A stretch of 64,000 nt of DNA from Plasmodiophora brassicae (Eukaryota > Endomyxa: Phytomyxea > Phytomyxea > Plasmodiophorida), in the NCBI GenBank assembly GCA_036867785.1, contig CP145417.1, positions 930,001-994,000 on the forward strand, read 5' to 3'. Positions 29,117 to 39,389 of the stretch are shown piece after piece (positions within the stretch are counted from its first letter, which is position 1; each line of letters starts with the position of its first letter). Below the pieces are notes generated by a model that saw only the letters and a list, made by a program, of their open reading frames with translations, made no database searches and had not been told where the DNA came from. A program made the translations under genes and the position numbers.

Positions 29117-30351
29117 TGATTTCTCATCAGGATCCTACACGACATCAGTTCAACGAGGACAGGAGCAACGGCGACATATCCAGCTGTGAGGTGGTGAACA
29201 AGAGTACCGTGGCTAAATACCCCACGAAGCGACTGACTGGAGAAGCCTCATCTGAGCTGTAAGCACGTGCTCCAGCTCAGACAAAGCCCCTAAGTACCGA
29301 CGCGCCACACGGTCAAAGGTTTCGCGACTCTTTCGCAAATCGCCTTGAGCAGGTGGAGATTAGCGGCAGACGTGATCTGGAAGGTAGCGCGAGCAGAACC
29401 GAAATGGTCATTAATGGAACGGAATGCAATTGCAAACCAAGACGCGATAGCGACGTCGCCGGTCCACACCATGGCATTATGGTCTGTGGCCATTCCAGTG
29501 GGTTGGCGACACGGGTTGGCGACACGGATTCTCTGGCCTGCCAAGGTTGTCGGATACCAATGTGATTGACTCGTGGTCCTGGATGTCGTCGAGCAGGTTC
29601 TCGCTGTGTACACCGAGGACATCGACGTCGATCTCCATTTTATGATGTCATCGCGGGCATTCGCTCACGATTGCAGGCATGACCGCCACCGACTTGGACA
29701 TTCCAGTCTTCAATGACAATCTGCCAACAAGGACTTCGTTGACATTGACGAGAAGACGCAGTTAGGTCCCAAGTCCACCAACGCCGCCCATTAGTAATTC
29801 AAATCAGCGAGTCCACTGTCGCCATGTTGGATAACGATAAACCGCTCCTTCGTCGGGCGATCAAGGTGCAACAGCGAAGACGGTACCGCGTACCTGTGCT
29901 ATTCGAACTCATGACCTGGTGCAGATACCGTACCGTATTAGGAGCACGCTGCGACAACGACCTTCATACCGCCGGTTGAGCCAGACGAAACACGAGTGGC
30001 GACACAGGCTACCATCCCAGAACCACACCCTGTCAGCGCCTTCCTGTCATGAATATGCAAGTTGCCTAAAACGGTGAAACCCAGCGCATGCAGCCGATGC
30101 AGGCGCTCTCCAAAATCCGGACGGTGGGACCCACGTCGTCGGTGAATTCAATAAGGCATCACGTGCCCCGCGGGCGGTGAAGAATCAGCATATCACATGG
30201 GTGTCAACGCACGAACGAACACCAATGCCTAGGGCAATCCGTCTCTGGCTTATGCATTGCACTCTTGGAGAACAGTGTCCGCTGTATTGGATGCATGGTG
30301 CGTGCCAGGATGAGCAGCATGACCGTGTACAGAGGAAACGTGACACTGCAT
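29117..30351. other. Stretch without a convincing gene
   Basis: About 1.2 kb between the foldback and lectin-like gene 2. A minus-strand frame at 29622-29290 is open for 110 codons with a moderately protein-like composition (for example VAIASWFAIAFRSINDHFG), but I see no start context, family or splice partner. The remainder has frequent stops on both strands and no repeats that I can see. Confidence 0.35.
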
Positions 30352-30831
30352 CTAGTAGGCAATCTGGCAGATCACGGGGAACTCCAGAGCGCGCGTGATG
30401 TCGGCTTCGACGGAGTAGCCGGGGCCAGGAGACTTTCGAGTCACGTACAGAGGAGAACCGCCGTAGGTGTCACCGTTCCAACTCTCGACCCAGGCCCCAC
30501 GCACCAGGCAGAACGCGGTCAGCTTGCCCAGCTTCTTGAGGTTGTCGGTGTCAGCAGCAGCAACGCCCACAGTGCACGCGTCGCGACACACGGCGGCAGC
30601 ATCGCAGAAGGGGACGACAATGGGGTTGCCGCATTCGTCGGTGGGGATCAGGTAGTTGCCACGGGTACAGGCCGAGGTGCTACTCGAGCTTGTAGAGTAC
30701 TTGTCCTTCGTGGTGTGAGTGGACGTCATTGACTCGCTCCACGTCTCACTCGACGACTCGCCTCCACCTTCGACCGCATAACAGGCCAGCAAGATGGCGC
30801 CCACAGCCACGATCAACATGGCTTTGCCCAT
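30352..30831 (-). CDS. Secreted lectin-like protein 2
   Basis: 159 aa from ATG 30831, single exon. Signal peptide MGKAMLIVAVGAILLACYA, then a short Ser/Thr-rich linker (about residues 24-52) where paralogue 1 has its repeat array. The shared C-terminal domain follows: CTRGNYLIPTDECGN, AAAVCRDACTVGVAAADT, LKKLGKLTAFCL, GAWVESWNGDTYGG and terminal FPVICQIAY. Four to five cysteines match paralogue positions. The 5' flank (about 30905-30975) shares a gggacttt...gtaacac block with the 5' flank of paralogue 1 near 28690, so promoters were copied with the genes. Confidence 0.8.
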   Translation of the reverse strand: MGKAMLIVAVGAILLACYAVEGGGESSSETWSESMTSTHTTKDKYSTSSSSTSACTRGNYLIPTDECGNPIVVPFCDAAAVCRDACTVGVAAADTDNLKKLGKLTAFCLVRGAWVESWNGDTYGGSPLYVTRKSPGPGYSVEADITRALEFPVICQIAY

Positions 30832-31154
30832 GTTGACCCAACAATCGGGAATTCCAAATGGCGCCGAGACCCTGTAGTTCCCACTCCGACATTCTGCAAG
30901 GGGCGGTGTACAACTCGGGGACTTTTAGCTCGTATGTAACACCAACGCTCCACCAGCGGTGCTGGCCACGGGGCATTCCGCGACGGGCGATGGATGTTGA
31001 ATTCGACACCGCTGGGGCGTGACTCTCACCTGCCTCTTGACGAGTTATCATCTTCTCATTAGTTAGTCCTCGAGCTCTGCCGTTTCCTGCTTTCGCCGCA
31101 AGATTTATTGGCAACAGTTGAACGGCGCGGGTGGCCAGGCCAGCAGCGTATCGC

Positions 31155-31440
31155 CGATAAGGCAATCTGGCGAATCACCGGGCTAGCCAATATCCCGGGG
31201 CATTAAAGGTGCCACCGTTCCTGCTCGTGACGCAACGTCCGTCTACCAAGCCGGACCTGGTCATCTGGCACATCTAGTTGACGTTGTTAGTGTTGGCTGG
31301 GCAACTCCAGCAGCAGTCGCCTTCCCTTGACGCAAGTCTTCGGAGCAGACACTTCACTGGATCTACATCATACAGAATCTAGAGGCAGGCTGCACCCAAT
31401 ACGCATCGTGGTCATTATTTCGTTTCGGAGGCGGGCGCGC
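31155..31440 (-). pseudogene. Decayed copy of a secreted lectin-like gene
   Basis: The segment starts with ggcaatctggcgaatcaccg, which matches the 3' end (stop and last codons, VICQIAY) of paralogues 1 and 2. Further matches are caccgttcctgctcgtgac (compare the SWNGD block) and gggcaactccagcagcagtcgcc (compare the GVAAA block) in the right order and orientation. No long frame remains, and spacing has been altered. It is best read as a dead family member lying between paralogues 2 and 3. Confidence 0.6.
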
Positions 31441-31463
31441 ATGGCGCGTGGCGGAGCAAGCGC

Positions 31464-31877
31464 CTAGTTGGACTTGGAGATACGGCAGATCACGGGGAAG
31501 ACCTGGCCGCCGGTGATGTCGGCGAACACGCTGTAATCTTTCGGAACCATGAAGAGGGGCAGGCCGTTGTACGTCTTGCCGTTGTAGCTGTTGACCCAGG
31601 CGCCGTTCGTCGGGATATTGCAGAACTTGATCAGGCTGCCCAGGCCGATCCTGTGGCTGTCACCTACGTCGGCAACACCCAACGACCAGGCGCCACTGCA
31701 CTCCAAGGCAGCGTCCTCGTACGTCATGAGCTTGGCAGCGCCGTTCGCGTTAGTAGGGATCAGGTAATCACCGAGCGTACAGGCTGGCGTAGCAATGGCA
31801 CTCGTATCGGCAGGGCCCGCCCCCGCGTACCCTACCAGGCTCAGCAGAATACCAATGCTCACGCCCGACACGAACAT
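31464..31877 (-). CDS. Secreted lectin-like protein 3
   Basis: 137 aa from ATG 31877, chosen because it opens a good signal peptide (MFVSGVSIGILLSLVGYAGA); the frame extends further upstream without signal-like sequence. After a short linker comes the family domain: CTLGDYLIPTNANGA, DAALECSGAWSLGVADVGD, LGSLIKFCN, GAWVNSYNGKTYNG and FPVICRISKSN. The WNGD motif is changed to YNGK. It lacks a Ser/Thr or Cys repeat stalk. The most divergent of the intact copies together with copy 4. Confidence 0.78.
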   Translation of the reverse strand: MFVSGVSIGILLSLVGYAGAGPADTSAIATPACTLGDYLIPTNANGAAKLMTYEDAALECSGAWSLGVADVGDSHRIGLGSLIKFCNIPTNGAWVNSYNGKTYNGLPLFMVPKDYSVFADITGGQVFPVICRISKSN

Positions 31878-31943
31878 CTCCGTATCGACTCCAGGCGACC
31901 ACAGATCAAAATGAATGCCCACTTGCGAAGAACGCGAGAGCTC

Positions 31944-32053
31944 GCGACTTGTCAAAATCTGGGCCTGTCTTGACGATACCGCGACTTGTCAAAGTCCGGG
32001 CCTGCCTTTACGATACAGCGACTTGAAAAATCCGGGCCTGCCTTTACGATACA
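31944..32053. repeat. Three tandem copies of a 37-bp unit
   Basis: Units begin at 31944, 31981 and 32018, each starting gcgacttg and containing gggcctg and acgatac. It lies upstream of lectin-like gene 3 on the minus strand, so it could include promoter elements, but nothing in it is a recognised site. Confidence 0.88.
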
Positions 32054-32269
32054 TGTCCCGGCACTGTAGTGTGCCGCTCCGTCATTCACTTGTGACAGTG
32101 ACAGCATCGGCGTGCGTGTTGCGTTGCAGGTCCAGACGCCAATACTAAATAAACTCGGGACCCTGTCCTCAGACGTGCATGGTCAGAGGTGTTGCTGCAG
32201 AAACCGTGTTAGACAGTGCGTGTATTGTGACAGCGTTTGACCAGTGGGCAGCGGGAGCAGGGGGTCCAC

Positions 32270-32746
32270 CTAGCTGGCAATCTTGCAGATCACAGGGAAC
32301 TCCTGAGTTCCGGCGATGTCGTTAACAACGGTGTAACCGGTGCCACCCGACGTTGGGGCCAGGTAGAGGTGCGCGCCATTGTAGCTGTCACCGTTCCAGC
32401 TCCTGACCCAGGCGCCGTTCGCAGGTGGATTGCAGGACGCGATCAGGTCGCCCAGCTCGATGTTGTTGCCGGTGTCAGCGCCGGCAACGCCCATCGACCA
32501 AGCGCCGCGGCACGCGAAGGCCGAGTTGTAGAACGTGTCGACCTTGGCAATGCCGTTCTCGTCGGTGGGCATCAGGTAGCCACCAAGCGTACAGGCAGAA
32601 GTGGCGACACCACTTGTATCAACCGGCGCAGGCGCGACGTTCGCCCCCAGCACCATGGCTGGCGCCATCAACTTGTTCAGCTTCAATCCAGTCCCGGTGA
32701 CGCAGGCCACCAGGAAGCCAGCGATCACCACCGACAAGGTCTTCAT
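32270..32746 (-). CDS. Secreted lectin-like protein 4
   Basis: 158 aa from ATG 32746, single exon. Signal peptide MKTLSVVIAGFLVACVTGTG, an Ala/Pro/Val-rich linker, then the family domain: CTLGGYLMPTDENGI, SAFACRGAWSMGVAGADTG, LGDLIASCN, GAWVRSWNGDSYNGA and FPVICKIAS. All key Cys and Trp positions are kept. It is the first gene of the cluster in transcription direction and lies about 240 bp from the 3' end of importin-5, which is on the same strand. Confidence 0.8.
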   Translation of the reverse strand: MKTLSVVIAGFLVACVTGTGLKLNKLMAPAMVLGANVAPAPVDTSGVATSACTLGGYLMPTDENGIAKVDTFYNSAFACRGAWSMGVAGADTGNNIELGDLIASCNPPANGAWVRSWNGDSYNGAHLYLAPTSGGTGYTVVNDIAGTQEFPVICKIAS

Positions 32747-32990
32747 ATCTGCCTAACAGCCCAATTTCAAATGAAGCCCCCTGGCCCCGTGGAACGTTCT
32801 CGAAGCGCAGTCAAGGGTCACCAGAAGACGAAGTCGACTGGATTGACTTCCCGACCTGAACGTGACGGTACGCGCCCTGTCTGTCTGGCGTTCGGGTACA
32901 CGTCACAGTCGTCCAGACTGTCGCACTGTCACAGACGGCAGCAGCCACTGCGAGCGACGCAATCGGACGAATCAGCATTCTGAAATACTT

Positions 32991-35900
32991 TTACTGCAAC
33001 AATGAGCGTTGTTCCGGTGTGAGCTGAGACAGAACAGCAGACACGACGTTGTTCCCAGATAGACGCTCCTGATGCCACACCGAACGAAGCTGACCCAACA
33101 CCTCATCGTTCGCAAGCCGGTCCGCAATCACGTTCGCGATAACAAACATCTGCATCGCACGGTAATCAGTGCAAGTTGGCCCGCAGTCAAAGCAAAGGGC
33201 ACACCAAGTGCGAGGATATCGGGGAATGGGGCTTCAGGAAGTCTGGGACCAAGGAGATAACCTGCAGCAGGAGACCGTGGACGACCTTGGATTCGATGGG
33301 ACAGTTACGAACTGGCAGAAGAGAGACCCACTCTGCAGCAGCTTTAGGGAGCTCAGCGGGCGACCATAGCGCTCGTTGGTAGACCAGCATCTTTCCCATC
33401 GACGATATGGCATTGTCCCGTGAAAGAGCGAACGCCTCATCCTTAGACAAGTCAATGCTGTGGACAACTTGGCGCAGCGTCGAGTACGCATGATGCATGT
33501 AATCGCGCGAGAAGAGAGTACGCAACGAAGGGTACAGCGAGCATACATGAGCGCAGACACCCAATCCGTAAACGGCTGCTTGGCAAACGTCACTGTCCTA
33601 GGCGAACGATCAAGTCATTACATGGCAGGGTAAGAGATGACAGAGGCTCACAGTTGACGACGCGTGTTCGAGAAACACTGGAAGCATCGGGACGACATAT
33701 AGCTCGGCCGCTTTGGGGCTGCAGTGCTCGATGACGTCATCAAATATGCACAAGGCTGACGTAAGCTCAGACAACGATCGCGTCAGCATCGAACAAACGC
33801 GCCGCTCGAGGGTCGACTAGACATTCGGTCAGAACGTTTCTATAACGATTCTTCAATGGACTAATACCTGGAAGACAGGCAGGAACAGGTCGCGAGATGA
33901 TTGTGCACACGCGGAAACGACATCGACGATATGCCCTTGAATTTCGGTTTCGACATCGTTTTCTTCATCAATTCGACTGCGATACAGTAAGCGCCTGATT
34001 CTGTTCGAAATACGACAAACGTCATCGGGAACCTGATCTCGTGGTCATCACATTGACCCCCATGTAGAGATGCCGCCCTTTCATCTCGTCGAGCGGCGGA
34101 CTCGGCTAGAAGAAGCTCCAGTGCAACACACAGCTTGCTTTCCAAATCGATACCTGACAGACAGGTTAGAGTGTGGCGCGCGATTTCTAAGCCCACCCCA
34201 GGTACCAATGGTCTCGTTCTTCAGCGCCTTGATAGTGTCTGCACACGCTTCAACAACGGCCATCAAGTTGCAGAGCTCAGGCTCCGAAGCGATTGCGCTG
34301 ATCAAATTCGGATACGCTTGCCTTGCACACTCAACCGCTTCGTTGCTGGGAAACAGTGCCGAAACGATAGGAGGAAGTGCTGCTGCGGCCGCAAGGCGTA
34401 CTTGTTCGTTGTAACGACAGTTAATCAGCGGAATCAACGATGCAGCAGTCTTTACAGCCCAAGGGCGAAATGCGGGTCCCAAATCATGAGCGTACTACGC
34501 ACCACATTAGTTGAACGAAGCCACAGACAATGAGAATTTGTCGCGCGCACCTGGAAGAGCATATTGCAAGCCAGCGACTTCTGCTCCATCAAAAAGGTGT
34601 TCATCGTTATCATGCGCTTGCCAAGACCACGCACTTCCAACGTCACAACATCAACGCCATCAACGTCGTCAACAGGTCGTTCATCAGTGACCTCTTCAAC
34701 ACTGCACCCGTCATCAAGTGCCGTGCATGACAGTAGGTGCGGAATAATGGCAGGTAGAAATGGCGAGAAGAACTCGGCACCCATCGTCTGGCATATGCGG
34801 GCAAGGGCCTGATGGACGAACGGCCAATCGTCGTGGTTGCTGGGAAGATTAAGTTGCAGAAGCAGCTGAAGGAGTCGTCAGAAGCGAGGAAAAATGACGT
34901 CAAGAATTAGCTGACCTGCGTAAGACCTGCAGCATCCTTGGCAAAGATATGGGAGCCGACACTGTGCCCAAGAATGCCAGCGCACTCAATAGCTTTCCCG
35001 CGTGCTTGAGACTCTGACGCACAGAGCGCCAGGAGCGCTGGCATCAACCGGTCGTAGAACTGGACGAATTTCTCACCAAGAACCTCTGACAGCGATGAAA
35101 TAGCTGTGAGCGCAGCGTCTGCCACAGCTGGTGCAGGAGAGGAATCCAACACAGAGCACAGTGCCTATATCACGTCTGAGATAGATCATCAGAACGCCGC
35201 GATAATGCCCAACCTGAAGACTCCGTTCTGAGATTTCACGATCCCACTCCTCTCCAATGACGCAGAAACTAGCAAGGCACAGGCACGCCTCTTCGACAAC
35301 AGCCGGTGACGGGTCGCTCATCATGGTCACGCATATGGAAGGGATTTCGTGAGATGCGGCAGACTCCTGAAATTTTCCGCTTGCTGACATGCACATGGCA
35401 GATAGCAATTGCAGCGCTGCCACCCGGATCGATTCCTCTTGACGCCGAAGTCCTATCTTGCTCCACGAAACAAAGTCCGCCCAAACACATGATCCAAATT
35501 TCTCAGCGAGACGTTCCGGGCACCCTTCCGTTATCTTCTTTGCGGCCTACAGAATATCCATTCAGAAAAAGTACGGCCGCCGATACAGTATACCGACATG
35601 AAGAGCAGGAAGCATGTGACCTTCAGAAATCCAGGAAGAAAGCCGTGGAATTGCAATTTTCATGACCGTGTCAATACCGACAGACTGGCACAGCCGGAAC
35701 AGAGCATCACCAGCGGACGCGAACTCATCAATGTCCTCAGCAGACAGGGTTTCGTCAGCGGAACTCGAAACAATGCCGCTTGCCATCAGTTCAAGTGCGA
35801 GCTCAATGCTAGCGCCACCCAGCACGCCCTGCTTATTCACACGGCCGTTCGATAATGACACCAAGACCTCCAGGGACATGGACCTGCAGTTCTGGTCCAA

Positions 35901-36971
35901 CTGAGGAGACCGCATGATTGCCTCCATGGCCATGCATATTTGAGGGATGAAGCGTTCGAACAACGGCGCCTTGTATCCGACCAGCTCAATCAGATTCGTC
36001 AAAGTTGATTTCAGGTCCGTCTCCGATTCACAGGCCTGAATTGTTTGAAGGAGAAGTGGCAACAAACCTGTAGAGCCATATAAGTAACGCGATGGCATCG
36101 TGGAATGCGTAAACCCACCAGCATTCGCAAGAACGGTCGCGTGGTCATCAGGGAACGAGACGAGAAGCGAAATCGAGGCACGCATCGCTGCTTGCCGAGT
36201 GTCAGCTGTAGAGTGAGGACCAGAGAGTCCTTCTCCCAGAATAGGAGTAATCGCATTCAAATGCGGGCTGACGATCTACTTAAACGGTGTCAAATACATC
36301 GGTAGATCGGCGAACGTTGCTCCAAAACCTCAAAGTTGAATTCGGCCAGCTTGTCGAGTATCATTAGGGCGGCTAACCGTTGCAGAGAATTGGAAGACGA
36401 TCCCAGATGAAGAATAGCGGGAATCAACTCGTTCCACGTGCAGCCACTATCAAACAGGAGTGAGCAACCGCACGAACCAGCACGAAGAGCTCCAGACCAA
36501 CCGCTTGATTAGAGCGCAAACAGCGTGAAGAACACCTTTGTAGGCAGCCGGGCTCAATCGATCGCTCAATTGAGCGAGGACGATTAAGAGCTGTGGCCGC
36601 AAATCGACCATGGACTTGTCTTTCGCATTTACTTGCAAAGTCTGGCGCAGCAACTACATAGAAGGGCATCAGTCACGCGCCGCACCCTGAAGGGTCGGAA
36701 TCCTGCACTTACGACAGCAAGCATTTGCTCTGACGAAGGATCCACACCCGTCGAAATATTCCGCAGAATGCTTTCAGCAAACTGCTTCGGCGAAGACTTC
36801 ATGACCTCCAGCGCAGACTCCGCCTGCGAACGCACACTCGCATCTGCCGATTGCAAACCGACGGTAACAGCACGCAGAAGCTCATCGCTATGCACCAGGC
36901 ATCGGTCACACGATGGCAGCCACTCAAACCGCAGACGGCATCGCTCACCTGACACCCTCTGACCTGGTCAT
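32991..36971 (-). CDS. IPO5: Importin-5 (karyopherin beta-3, Kap121/RanBP5)
   Basis: A multi-exon HEAT-repeat protein read on the minus strand from ATG 36971 (first exon MTRSEGVS, a 62-nt intron, then DELLRAVTVGLQSADASVRS) to a stop at 32991. Diagnostic segments in order are VRSQAESALEVMKSSP, MSLEVLVSLSNGRVNKQ near 35850, LQLLSAMCMSASGKFQES near 35390, an acidic loop with DVDGVDVVTLEVRGLGK near 34640 followed by MEQKSLACNMLFQ, QVRLAAAAALPPIVSAL near 34370, and a C-terminus ending in VLSQLTPEQRSLLQ. The acidic-loop and EEKSxACxML pair is typical of importin-5. It imports ribosomal proteins, histones and others, releasing cargo on RanGTP. Not all exon borders were resolved; at least a dozen short introns are implied. 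Confidence 0.9.
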
Positions 36972-37095
36972 CGCCCACGCGACACGTCGTCCACTGTGCG
37001 CAATGTCCGGAACTGGTGACGCAACGACTGCCTTTGCAATGTGGAACAGATACAGAATAACGCGTAGATAGAGTTCATAAAATAATGCATAGCGA

Positions 37096-38920
37096 TCACT
37101 TGGCGGTGTCGATCAAGAATTGCGACAGGCTGGACGCTGTGAATTCACCGTGCTCGTTCCAGTCGCACGAGTTGAGACGTTTCAGAAATTCTTCGTGACG
37201 CAGAATGTATTGGCGGCAGGCGACGCAGCTGGACAGGTCGTAGATGCAGGAGCGGTGGTACATGCAGCCGCATCGAAATATGCACACCTGTTCATGGTCC
37301 AGGCGATGGACATTTTCCCAGCATATTCTGCATTCGGAGGAGTACCTCACCGATGCCTGCCAGTGCTGCGATTCTTTCGCACGCCAGCAGTGCATATTCT
37401 CGAGAATACTACTCATAGGTGCCGGCTCAGGACCAGGTCCTGACCTATCCGAGGACAAGCCAGTGGAAACAGTCCGATGGTACAACAATCGGACATCGCC
37501 AGGGGTGAGGAGATCGCAGAGACGGCGACTCTTCAACAGCAGTGGGACCGATGCTTGGCTTCCGACGCTTTCGAAAATCAGCTGGGCGATCGATCTCGCT
37601 GTTGTACCAGCATGAGGGGAGGATAGAGCCTTGTCGGACAAGTATAGCCATTCCTTCGACGATAGAAGACGCGTATGCGCCAAACGCCAAACGATTTCCA
37701 AGGAGCCCTCGCTTTCAAGGGCGAGGTCAAGGACAGGTTGTGCTTCGTACAACTGCTCGTTGAAAGCACACGCGGCAACGATACCACTGGTGAAGCCCGA
37801 CTTCCGACAAAGGTCGAGCACAACGGATGGATCGAAGACGAACTTATCCGGTTGCCACACGATTTCGTCGCACACATTGCGAGCCCATCTTACTCGCGGT
37901 TGCGAGGCCAACCGAGCCGCCATATCTATCGTGTCGTGAACGATAACGGCGTCTTTTCGGCTCTCCTCGTATCGATGAAGGACGTCATGAAGATATCGCA
38001 GGTAAATCTCTGCACTTTCCGCAGTCTCCTTACAAGATGATGTTGAAAGAAGTCCACTATAGTAAGGCATCAGATGTGGGCAGATACAGTGATGCGAATA
38101 GGCTTACAGGCAGTCACGAATGATCCACGGTGGTATCATCGGGTAAAGGTCCATGCTGGCGATCATGCAGAGCTCGGGCCAGCAGTCGCTCCATACACGC
38201 CAGCAGTATCTCTAATCGCACGTTATAAACAAGGCACAGCATGTAGAGAAACGCATTACGGTGAAGAGAAGGGGATCCTTTGCTGACGTGTGCATAGTCG
38301 CTAGGACGGCACGGGACCGCCCGCTGTCCAGGTGCACATCGAGGACGTAATGTTCGATGGAGTGTGGGAGATGCTGCTCACGGATCGAATGCAGGCTACA
38401 CAGTACCGAACGAAACCGTGCCCGACAGCATATCCGGAAGATCGGCATAAAGTCGTGGATGAATTGCGCATGCGTTTGAACGAATTCGCCACATTCGTCT
38501 TCGTCGCCACTGAACGCCACGCGTGCACATCGTATCGTCAGCAGGCGAGAGATCATGGCTGCCGTGTCGTCGTAGATGATCACGCATTCATGCCGCCATG
38601 ACATCGGCACTTCGCTGTACGTCCTCCACCAGTCTTCAGTATCGACGTCGACATCAATAATGTCGACGTCATCGGAAATCATCCGATGAGTCTACGATGG
38701 GCAACAGTCAGCTCTGAGTAACTCTGCGAATAGAGCGCGGAATGTCAATAACCTGACGAGTAGAATCGCGCAGTCCTGCGATACTGGCTCTACGCCTCAT
38801 CTGATCAGGGAAGGGGGACGCCTCCGCCGACGAACGTCGCGGACGACGTTCGGCGACCATTCCGCGCGCTATGGACAATTCCACGAGAGCAACGTTAATC
38901 GCAGCTGGCTCGTCGTCCAT
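37096..38920 (-). CDS. Helical-repeat protein with C-terminal RING-like zinc finger
   Basis: Four exons (38920-38753, 38691-38260, 38211-38108, 38056-37096) with introns of 61, 48 and 51 nt give 554 aa. The N-terminus is short and basic; the middle (about residues 60-430) is alpha-helical repeat, for example VVLDLCRKSGFTSGIVAAC and RYLHDVLHRYEESRKDA. Near residue 465 lies a RING-type cluster: CRICWENVHRLDHEQVC, then CGCMYHRSC and CVAC. Helical solenoid plus C-terminal RING is the layout of HOPS/CORVET subunits (VPS8, VPS11, VPS18, VPS41), although this protein is much shorter and has no N-terminal propeller. The VPS relation is tentative. It is transcribed toward importin-5, ending 124 bp before that gene's start. 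Confidence 0.7.
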
Positions 38921-39389
38921 CTAACCACGGCGCGCGGCCCTTCCCCGGCCAGCGTCTGAATCCTCAAGTCGACCCAGACCCTTGGTGAGTCGACTCTGAA
39001 AAATTCGCGACGACCGACGGCACGATCGGCGCCTCAGACCCGTGTCAGGGATACCGTACCCGTCCGCATCCGTCCCGTGAGTCAGAAAACAGACCGTTCC
39101 CGGAGTGCGTTGCCGTACCAAACGGATCCCGAAATAGATCAGCGCCACTGTCACGGCAGTGGGCGCATGGCAGACGCGGCCACGTCAGCGTCCACCGGCG
39201 GGAACCCAGCGAGCTGCATCGTGATTCGTGTCGCAGGTAAATTTTGCAAAAACGCAGAGCAGCTATCGTGAGTTGAATGAAGCAGCAGGCGCCCCACGAG
39301 GTCTTCGGAAACAGCTCGGCACAGGCTTCGATTCAGGCGGTTGATGCGCAGGAAGAAGGACGATAGAGTCATGCCGACAAACATGGACG
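38921..39389. other. Intergenic stretch with ambiguous small frames
   Basis: Two candidates overlap. On the plus strand, ATG 39167 opens MADAATSASTGGNPASCIVI, followed at 39237 by a good donor (gcag/gtaaat) and a possible acceptor about 50 nt on, but the continuation stops soon after. On the minus strand, 39393-39151 and 39154-38921 are open. I cannot choose between them. The plus-strand piece may be the first exon of a gene interrupted by the adjoining retroelement debris. Confidence 0.3.
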
